Source: Cinclus cinclus (Eukaryota > Chordata > Aves > Passeriformes > Cinclidae). From it: a stretch of DNA of 64,000 bases. The notes under the pieces were generated by a model that ran no database searches, was not told where the DNA came from, and saw only the letters and a list, made by a program, of their open reading frames with translations. Shown in pieces: positions 1 through 8,259 of this stretch (position 1 is the stretch's first letter; each line of letters opens with the position of its first letter). Location of the stretch: NCBI RefSeq assembly GCF_963662255.1, contig NW_026912178.1, forward strand, positions 1,612,001 through 1,676,000, given 5' to 3'. The position numbers and the translations under genes are program-made.

Positions 1-74
1 ACACCACAGGGGTTAAGAGAAGCAAGGAACCATTGTGACCCAATGTAGGCTAACAATCTAAGAATCCCTTTTGA

Positions 75-87
75 CACCAGGGGGCTC
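75..87 (+). promoter_or_regulatory. CTCF-like core, CTC variant (CpG lost)
   Basis: The core reads CACCAGGGGGCTC; the G of the CpG is replaced by T while the GGC triplet is kept. By hand tally 22 B units have it, starting at -5, 1314, 7029, 10106, 12525, 13844, 19339, 21976, 22856, 24174, 24614, 29671, 31869, 37584, 40223, 42421, 43740, 46818, 47917, 49016, 54731 and 62203. Almost all are inherited with their block position. Such sites could still bind weakly and would be insensitive to methylation. Confidence 0.6.
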
Positions 88-214
88 AAAAGGACCACGG
101 ATGAACTGTGACAGCATGAGGACCTATAGAAGCAAGGATCTATTATGACACCATGAAGGCCAAGAATCAAATGATTCATTGTGACATCAAGTGGCCTAAA
201 AGGGCTTGGAATGC

Positions 215-434
215 ATTGTGACACCACAGAGGTTAAGAGAAGCAAGGAACCATTGTGACCCAAGGGAGGCTAACAATCTAATGATCCATTGTGACACCAG
301 GGGTTGTAATAGGGCCAGGGATGAATTGTGAAAGCATGGGGACCAAGAAAAACATGGAAACATTATGACACCATAGAGGCCAAGACTCAAATGATTCATT
401 GTAACACCAAGTGGACTAAAAGGGCATGGGACGC
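215..434 (+). repeat. Representative class A monomer (220 bp) with six subrepeats
   Basis: Six subrepeats start at 215, 252, 288, 325, 362 and 398, giving lengths of 37, 36, 37, 37, 36 and 37 bp. Five begin ATTGTGA or ATTATGA and the sixth ATTGTAAC; most continue with a CACCA-like core followed by a purine-rich stretch. Subrepeat 3 carries CACCAGGGGTTGT at 295-307, the degenerate counterpart of the CTCF-like core found in class B. Subrepeat 4 reads through ACCAAGAAAAACATGG, diagnostic of A. This copy has one CpG, in GGGACGC near 432; most A copies read GGGATGC there and have none. Confidence 0.95.
295..307 (+). other. Degenerate counterpart of the CTCF-like core in class A
   Basis: The homologous position in A units reads CACCAGGGGTTGT, sharing the first nine bases of the B core but lacking GGCGC. 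This is the same subrepeat (number 3) of the monomer. A units are therefore expected not to bind CTCF and would act as spacers between B sites. Confidence 0.7.
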
Positions 435-514
435 ATTGTGACACCACAGAGGTTAAGAGAAGCAAGGAACCATTGTGACCCAATGCAGGCTAACTATCTA
501 AGATTCCCTTTTGA

Positions 515-527
515 CACCAGGGGACGC
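515..527 (+). promoter_or_regulatory. CTCF-like core, GAC variant (probably weakened)
   Basis: The core reads CACCAGGGGACGC, changing the otherwise conserved GGC triplet of the motif to GAC, which is expected to weaken binding. By hand tally 17 B units have it, starting at 435, 4831, 7469, 10546, 12965, 17361, 19779, 25054, 30111, 35387, 40663, 47258, 52533, 55171, 56929, 59566 and 62643. Nearly all also read GGACAACAGATG instead of GGACCACGGATG, so the second CpG is lost too. Confidence 0.55.
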
Positions 528-654
528 AAAAGGACAACAGATGAACTGTGACAGCATGGGGACCTATAGAAGCAAGGATCTATTATGACACCATGAAGGC
601 CAAGAATCAAATGATTCATTGTGACATCAAGTGGCCTAAAAGGGCATGGGTTGC

Positions 655-874
655 ATTGTGACACCACAGAGGTTAAGAGAAGCAAGGAACCATTGTGACC
701 CCATGCAGGCTAACTATCCAAGATTCCCTTTTGACACCAGGGGGCGCAAAAGGACCACGGATGAACTGTGACAGCATGGGGACCTATAGAAGCAAGGATC
801 TATTATGACACCATGAAGGCCAAGAATCAAATGATTCATTGTGACATCAAGTGGCCTAAAAGGGCTTGGAATGC
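655..874 (+). repeat. Representative class B monomer (220 bp) carrying the CTCF-like core
   Basis: It has the same six-subrepeat layout as class A. Diagnostic B features are CATGCAGGC in subrepeat 2, CCCTTTTGACACCAGGGGGC in subrepeat 3, ACCTATAGAAGCAAGG in subrepeat 4, CCATGAAGGCCAAGAATC in subrepeat 5 and TGACATCAAGTGG in subrepeat 6. Only two CpGs are present: one inside the CTCF-like core at 735-747, and one in CCACGG about 10 bp downstream. B units outnumber A units because BB doublets recur at fixed places in the longer blocks. Confidence 0.95.
735..747 (+). promoter_or_regulatory. Intact CTCF-like core motif (first of about 114)
   Basis: The sequence CACCAGGGGGCGC lies 80 bp after the monomer start. 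The widely used vertebrate CTCF consensus, as I recall it, is TGGCCACCAGGGGGCGCTA; the 19-base window here agrees at 16 positions and across the entire 13-base core. The orientation is that of the consensus as written. CTCF is the zinc-finger insulator and loop-anchor protein. Binding is not demonstrated, only motif identity. Other intact copies in the first block start at 1614, 2054, 2274, 2714, 3153, 3812, 4032, 4471, 5350, 5570, 6010, 6450, 6670 and 7988. Confidence 0.72.
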
Positions 875-1093
875 ATTGTGACACCACAGAGGTTAAGAGA
901 AGCAGGGAACCATTGTGACCCAAGGGAGGCTAACAATCTAATGATCCCCTGTGACACCAGGGGTTGTTATAGGGCCAGGGATGAATTGTGAAAGCATGGG
1001 GCACAATAAATCATCCAAATATTATGACACCATAGAGGCCAAGACTCAAATGATTCATTGTTACACCAAGTGGCCTAAAAGGGCATGGGATGC
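875..1093 (+). repeat. Representative A2 monomer (219 bp subtype of A)
   Basis: A2 differs from A by CCCCTGTGAC (or CCCCAGTGAC) at the subrepeat 2/3 junction, usually GTTGTTATAGGG in subrepeat 3, and GCACAATAAATCAT in a 36 bp subrepeat 4, which makes the unit 219 bp. By hand tally 36 copies occur, starting at 875, 3293, 4172, 6810, 8128, 9007, 11426, 13405, 15823, 16702, 19120, 20438, 21317, 23076, 23955, 27693, 28572, 31430, 33849, 34728, 36706, 37365, 38684, 41982, 43521, 44840, 45719, 48577, 50995, 51874, 54512, 55830, 58028, 58907, 60885 and 61984. Four of these (8128, 27693, 38684, 44840) read CACAATTAATC instead. The copy at 875 and its equivalents at 11426, 13405, 31430, 41982 and 48577 read ATCATCCAAAT. 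Confidence 0.9.
1005..1010 (+). promoter_or_regulatory. AATAAA hexamer in A2 monomer
   Basis: GCACAATAAATC supplies a canonical polyadenylation hexamer on the plus strand in 32 of the 36 A2 units and in the five hybrids, by hand tally. I see no clear GU-rich downstream element, so use as a polyA signal is speculative. It is recorded because it is restricted to one monomer subtype. Confidence 0.35.
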
Positions 1094-2853
1094 ATTGTGA
1101 CACCACAGAGGTTAAGAGAAGCAAGCAACAATTGTGACCCAAGGGAGGCTAACAATCTAATGATCCATTGTGACACCAGGGGTTGTAATAGGGCCAGGGA
1201 TGAATTGTGAAAGCATGGAGCCCAAGAAAAACATGGAAACATTATGACACCATAGAGGCCAAGACTCAAATGATTCATTGTAACACCAAGTGGCCTAAAA
1301 GGTCATGGGACGCATTGTGACACCACAGGGGTTAAGAGAAGCAACGAACCATTGTGACCCAATGCAGGCTAACAATCTAAGAATCCCTTTTGACACCAGG
1401 GGGCTCAAAAGGACCACGGATGAACTGTGACAGCATGGGGACCTATAGAAGCAAGGATCTATTATGACACCATGAAGGCCAAGAATCAAATGATTCATTG
1501 TGACATCAAGTGGCCTAAAAGGGCTTGGAATGCATTGTGACACCACAGAGGTTAAGAGAAGCAAGGAACCATTGTGACCCAATGCAGGCTAACAATCTAA
1601 GAATCCCTTTTGACACCAGGGGGCGCAAAAGGACCACGGATGAACTGTGACAGCATGATGACCTATAGAAGCAAGGATCTATTATGACACCATGAAGGCC
1701 AAGAATCAAATGATTCATTGTGACATCAAGTGGCCTAAAAGGGCTTGGAATGCATTGTGACACCACAGAGGTTAAGAGAAGCAAGGAACCATTGTGACCC
1801 AAGGGAGGCTAACAATCTAATGATCCATTGTGACACCAGGGGTTGTAATAGGGCCAGGGATGAATTGTGAAAGCATGGAGCCCAAGAAAAACATGGAAAC
1901 ATTATGACACAATAGAGGCCAAGACTCAAATGATTCATTGTAACACCAAGTGGCCTTAAAGGGCATGGGATGCATTGTGACACCACAGAGGTTAAGAGAA
2001 GCAGGGAACCATTGTGACCCAATGCAGGCTAACAATCTAAGAATCCCTTTTGACACCAGGGGGCGCAAAAGGACCACGGATGAACTGTGACAGCATGGGG
2101 ACCTATAGAAGCAAGGATCTATTATGACACCATGAAGGCCAAGAATCAAATGATTCATTGTGACATCAAGTGGCCTAAAAGGGCATGGGTTGCATTGTGA
2201 CACCACAGAGGTTAAGAGAAGCAAGGAACCATTGTGACCCAATGGAGGCTAACAATCTAAGAATCCCTTTTGACACCAGGGGGCGCAAAAGGACTACCGA
2301 TGAACTGTGACAGCATGGGGACCTTTAGAAGCAAGGATTTATTATGACACCATGAAGGAAAAGAATCAAATGATTCATTGTGACATCAAGTGGCCTAAAA
2401 GGGCTTGGAATGCATTGTGACACCACAGAGGTTAAGAGAAGCAGGGAACCATTGTGACCCAAGGGAGGCTAACAATCTAATGATCCATTGTGACACCAGG
2501 GTTTGTAATAGGGCCAGGGATGAATTGTGAAAGCATGGGGCCCAAGAAAAACATGGAAACATTATGACACCATAGAGGCCACGACTCAAATGATTCATTG
2601 TAACACCAAGTGGCCTAAAAGGGCATGGGATGCATTGTGACACCACAGAGGTTAAGAGAAGCAAGGAACCATTGTGACCCCATGCAGGCTAACTATCCAA
2701 GATTCCCTTTTGACACCAGGGGGCGCAAAAGGACCACGGATGAACTGTGACAGCATGGGGACCTATAGAAGCAAGGATTTATTATGACACCATGAAGGCC
2801 AAGAATCAAATGATTCATTGTGACATCAAGTGGCCTAAAAGGGCATGGGATGC

Positions 2854-3072
2854 ATTGTGACACCACAGAGGTTAAGAGAAGCAGGGAACCATTGTGACCC
2901 AAGGGAGGCTAACAATCCAAAGATCCATTGTGACAGCAGGGGTTGTAATAGGGCCAGGGATGAATTGTGAAAGCATGGGGCACAATAAATCATGGAAATA
3001 TTATGACACCATGAAGGCCAAGAATCAAATGATTCATTGTGACATCAAGTGGCCTAAAAGGGCATGGGATGC
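2854..3072 (+). repeat. A2/B hybrid monomer (copy 1 of 5)
   Basis: The front part is A-like (CAAGGGAGGC, GGGGTTGTAATAGGG, then the A2 hallmark CACAATAAATCATGG). The rear switches to B in subrepeats 5-6 (CCATGAAGGCCAAGAATC and TGACATCAAG) and ends A-like (GGGCATGGGATGC). A private change, TGACAGCAGGGG, alters the CACCA core. The best explanation is an unequal exchange inside a monomer that was then fixed and copied with the block. A 61-codon plus-strand frame at 2894-3079 exists only because of this mixture; I do not regard it as a gene. Confidence 0.85.
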
Positions 3073-5050
3073 ATTGTGACACCACAGAGGTTAAGAGAAG
3101 CAAGGAACCATTGTGACCCAACGCAGGCTAACTATCCAAGATTCCCTTTTGACACCAGGGGGCGCAAAAGGACCACGGATGAACTGTGACAGCATGGGGA
3201 CCTATAGAAGCAAGGATTTATTATGACACCATGAAGGCCAAGAATCAAATGATTCATTGTGACATCAAGTGGCCTAAAAGGGCTTGGAATGCATTGTGAC
3301 ACCACAGAGGTTAAGAGAAGCAGGGAACCATTGTGACCCAAGGGAGGCTAACAATCTAATGATCCCCTGTGACACCAGGGGTTGTTATAGGGCCAGGGAT
3401 GAATTGTGAAAGCATGGGGCACAATAAATCATGGAAATATTATGACACCATAGAGGCCAAGACTCAAACGATTCATTGTGACATCAAGTGGCCTAAAAGG
3501 GCATGGGATGCATTGTGACACCACAGAGGTTAAGAGAAGCAAGGAACCATTGTGACCCAAGGGAGGCTAACAATCTAATGATCCATTGTGACACCAGGGG
3601 TTGTAATAGGGCCAGGGATGAATTGTGAAAGCATGGAGCCCAAGAAAAACATGGAAACATTATGACACCATAGAGGCCAAGACTCAAATGATTCATTGTA
3701 ACACCAAGTGGCCTTAAAGGGCATGGGATGCATTGTGACACCACAGAGGTTAAGAGAAGCAGGGAACCATTGTGACCCAATGCAGGCTAACAATCTAAGA
3801 ATCCCTTTTGACACCAGGGGGCGCAAAAGGACCACGGATGAACTGTGACAGCATGGGGACCTATAGAAGCAAGGATCTATTATGACACCATGAAGGCCAA
3901 GAATCAAATGATTCATTGTGACATCAAGTGGCCTAAAAGGGCTTGGAATGCATTGTGACACCACAGAGGTTAAGACAAGCAAGGAACCATTGTGACCCAA
4001 TGGAGGCTAACAATCTAAGAATCCCTTTTGACACCAGGGGGCGCAAAAGGACTACCGATGAACTGTGACAGCATGGGGACCTATAGAAGCAAGGATTTAT
4101 TATGACACCATGAAGGAAAAGAATCAAATGATTCATTGTGACATCAAGTGGCCTAAAAGGGCTTGGAATGCATTGTGACACCACAGAGGTTAAGAGAAGC
4201 AAGGAACCATTGTGACCCAAGGGAGGCTAACAATCTAATGATCCCCTGTGACACCAGGGGTTGTTATAGGGCCAGGGATGAATTGTGAAAGCATGGGGCA
4301 CAATAAATCATGGAAATATTATGACACCATAGAGGCCAAGATTCAAATGATTCATTGTAACACCAAGTGGCCTAAAAGGGCATGGGATGCATTGTGACAC
4401 CACAGAGGTTAAGAGAAGCAGGGAACCATTGTGACGCAATGCAGGCTAACAATCTAAGAATCCCTTTTGACACCAGGGGGCGCAAAAGGACCACGGATGA
4501 ACTGTGACAGCATGGGGACCTATAGAAGCAAGGATCTATTATGACACCATGAAGGCCAAGAATCAAACGATTCATTGTGACATCAAGTGGCCTAAAAGGG
4601 CATGGGATGCATTGTGACACCACAGAGGTTAAGAGAAGCAAGGAACCATTGTGACCCAAGGGAGGCTAACAATCTAATGATCCATTGTGACACCAGGGGT
4701 TGTAATAGGGCCAGGGATGAATTGTGAAAGCATGGGGACCAAGAAAAACATGGAAACATTATGACACCATAGAGGCCAAGACTCAAATGATTCATTGTAA
4801 CACCAAGTGGACTAAAAGGGCATGGGATGCATTGTGACACCACAGAGGTTAAGAGAAGCAAGGAACCATTGTGACCCAATGCAGGCTAACTATCTAAGAT
4901 TCCCTTTTGACACCAGGGGACGCAAAAGGACAACAGATGAACTGTGACAGCATGGGGACCTATAGAAGCAAGGATCTATTATGACACCATGAAGGCCAAG
5001 AATCAAATGATTCATTGTGACATCAAGTGGCCTAAAAGGGCTTGGAATGC

Positions 5051-5269
5051 ATTGTGACACCACAGAGGTTAAGACAAGCAAGGAACCATTGTGACCCAAG
5101 GGAGGCTTACAATCTAATGATCCATTGTGACACCAGGGGTTGTAATAGGGCCAGGGAAGAATTGTGAAAGCATGGAGACCAAAAAAACATGGAAACATTA
5201 TGACACCATAGAGGCCAAGACTCAAATGATTCATTGTAACACCAAGTGGCCTTAAAGGGCATGGGATGC
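5051..5269 (+). repeat. Representative 219 bp class A variant with A-run (CAAAAAAACATGG)
   Basis: This A unit has lost one base in subrepeat 4, where AAGAAAAACATGG has become AAAAAAACATGG, and it carries GGCTTACAATC in subrepeat 2. The same variant recurs at 7689, 17581, 19999, 25274, 30331, 35607, 40883, 47478, 52753, 55391, 59786 and 62863, each preceded by the B subtype whose CTCF-like core reads GGGGACGC. The pair therefore travels as a linked dimer and is a useful marker of block identity. Confidence 0.88.
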
Positions 5270-8259
5270 ATTGTGACACCACAGAGGTTAAGAGAAGCAG
5301 GGAACCATTGTGACCCAATGCAGGCTAACAATCTAAGAATCCCTTTTGACACCAGGGGGCGCAAAAGGACCACGGATGAACTGTGACAGCATGGGGACCT
5401 ATAGAAGCAAGGATCTATTATGACACCATGAAGGCCAAGAATCAAATGATTCATTGTGACATCAAGTGGCCTAAAAGGGCATGGGTTGCATTGTGACACC
5501 ACAGAGGTTAAGAGAAGCAAGGAACCATTGTGACCCAATGGAGGCTAACAATCTAAGAATCCCTTTTGACACCAGGGGGCGCAAAAGGACTACCGATGAA
5601 CTGTGACAGCATGGGGACCTATAGAAGCAAGGATTTATTATGACACCATGAAGGAAAAGAATCAAATGATTCATTGTGACATCAAGTGGCCTAAAAGGGC
5701 TTGGAATGCATTGTGACACCACAGAGGTTAAGAGAAGCAAGGAACCATTGTGACCCAAGGGAGGCTAACAATCTAATGATCCCCAGTGACACCAGGGTTT
5801 GTAATAGGGCCAGGGATGAATTGTGAAAGCATGGGGCCCAAGAAAAACATGGAAACATTATGACACCATAGAGGCCAAGACTCAAATGATTCATTGTAAC
5901 ACCAAGTGGCCTAAAAGGGCATGGGATGCATTGTGACACCACAGAGGTTAAGAGAAGCAAGGAACCATTGTGACCCCATGCAGGCTAACTATCCAAGATT
6001 CCCTTTTGACACCAGGGGGCGCAAAAGGACCACGGATGAACTGTGACAGCATGGGGACCTATAGAAGCAAGGATCTATTATGACACCATGAAGGCCAAGA
6101 ATCAAATGATTCATTGTGACATCAAGTGGCCTAAAAGGGCTTGGAATGCATTGTGACACCACAGAGGTTAAGAGAAGCAAGGAACCATTGTGACCCAAGG
6201 GAGGCTAACAATCTAATGATCCATTGTGACACCAGGGGTTGTAATAGGGCCAGGGATGAATTGTGAAAGCATGGAGCCCAAGAAAAACATGGAAACATTA
6301 TGACACCATAGAGGCCAAGACTCAAATGATTCATTGTAACACCAAGTGGCCTTAAAGGGCATGGGATGCATTGTGACACCACAGAGGTTAAGAGAAGCAG
6401 GGAACCATTGTGACCCAATGCAGGCTAACAATCTAAGAATCCCTTTTGACACCAGGGGGCGCAAAAGGACCACGGATGAACTGTGACAGCATGGGGACCT
6501 ATAGAAGCAAGGATCTATTATGACACCATGAAGGCCAAGAATCAAATGATTCATTGTGACATCAAGTGGCCTAAAAGGGCTTGGAATGCATTGTGACACC
6601 ACAGAGGTTAAGAGAAGCAAGGAAGCATTGTGACCCAATGGAGGCTAACAATCTAAGAATCCCTTTTGACACCAGGGGGCGCAAAAGGACTACCGATGAA
6701 CTGTGACAGCATGGGGACCTATAGAAGCAAGGATTTATTATGACACCATGAAGGAAAAGAATCAAATGATTCATTGTGACATCAAGTGGCCTAAAAGGGC
6801 TTGGAATGCATTGTGACACCACAGAGGTTAAGAGAAGCAAGGAACCATTGTGACCCAAGGGAGGCTAACAATCTAATGATCCCCTGTGACACCAGGGGTT
6901 GTTATAGGGCCAGGGATGAATTGTGAAAGCATGGGGCACAATAAATCATGGAAATATTATGACACCATAGAGGCCAAGACTCAAATGATTCATTGTTACA
7001 CCAAGTGGCCTAAAAGGGCATGGGATGCATTGTGACACCACAGAGGTTAAGAGAAGCAGGGAACCATTGTGACCCAATGCAGGGTAACAATCTAAGAATC
7101 CCTTTTGACACCAGGGGGCTCAAAAGGACCACGGATGAACTGTGACAGCATGAGGACCTATAGAAGCAAGGGTCTATTATGACACCATGAAGGCCAAGAA
7201 TCAAATGATTCATTGTGACATCAAGTGGCCTAAAAGGGCTTGGAATGCATTGTGACACCACAGAGGTTAAGAGAAGCAAGGAACCATTGTGACCCAAGGG
7301 AGGCTAACAATCTAATGATCCATTGTGACACCAGGGGTTGTAATAGGGCCAGGGATGAATTGTGAAATCATGGGGACCAAGAAAAACATGGAAACATTAT
7401 GACACCATAGAGGCCAAGACTCAAATGATTCATTGTAACACCAAGTGGCCTAAAAGGGCATGGGATGCATTGTGACACCACAGAGGTTAAGAGAAGCAAG
7501 GAACCATTGTGACCCAATGCAGGCTAACTATCTAAGATTCCCTTTTGACACCAGGGGACGCAAAAGGACAACAGATGAACTGTGACAGCATGGGGACCTA
7601 TAGAAGCAAGGATCTATTATGACACCATGAAGGCCAAGAATCAAATGATTCATTGTGACATCAAGTGGCCTAAAAGGGCTTGGAATGCATTGTGACACCA
7701 CAGAGGTTAAGACAAGCAAGGAACCATTGTGACCCAAGGGAGGCTTACAATCTAATGATCCATTGTGACACCAGGGGTTGTAATAGGGCCAGGGATGAAT
7801 TGTGAAAGCATGGAGCCCAAAAAAACATGGAAACATTTTGACACCATAGAGGCCAAGACTCAAATGATTCATTGTAACACCAAGTGGCCTAAAAGGGCAT
7901 GGGATGCATTGTGACACCACAGGGGTTAAGAGAAGCAAGGAACCATTGTGACCCAATGCAGGCCAACAATCTAAGAATCCCTTTTGACACCAGGGGGCGC
8001 AAAGGGACCACGGATGAACTGTGACGGCATGGGGACCTATAGAAGCAAGGATCTATTACGACACCATGAAGGCCAAGAATCAAATGATTCATTGAGACAT
8101 CAAGTGGCCTAAAAGGGCTTGGAATGCATTGTGACACCACAGAGGTTAAGAGAAGCCGAGAACCATTGTGGCCCAAGGGAGGCTAACAATCTAATGATCC
8201 CCAGTGACACCAGGGGTTGTAATAGGGCCAGGGATGAATTGTGAAAGCATGGGGCACAA

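Larger units (their letters stand above)
1614..7999 (+). promoter_or_regulatory. Series of 14 further intact CTCF-like cores in block alpha copy 1
   Basis: Each intact core sits at the B-monomer start plus 80 bp, so any B start listed in these entries gives its position. Spacing is 220 bp in BB doublets and about 440 or 660 bp elsewhere. All cores are on the plus strand. The copy at 7,988 has GCGCAAAGGG in place of GCGCAAAAGG just after the core, a change outside the 13-mer. Together with 735-747 this gives 15 intact cores among 21 B units in the first 8.3 kb. Confidence 0.7.

Noticed and set aside
295..345. G-quadruplex from GGGG, GGG, GGG and GGGG runs in class A
   Set aside because: The loop before the fourth run is about 17 bases and the first loop is 8, outside the usual range, so only a weak structure is likely.
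2894..3079. Plus-strand 61-codon frame, repeated at 15,424, 33,450, 50,596 and 57,629
   Set aside because: It exists only in the A2/B hybrid monomer and is copied with the block. It has no recognisable features and the surrounding repeats are non-coding.
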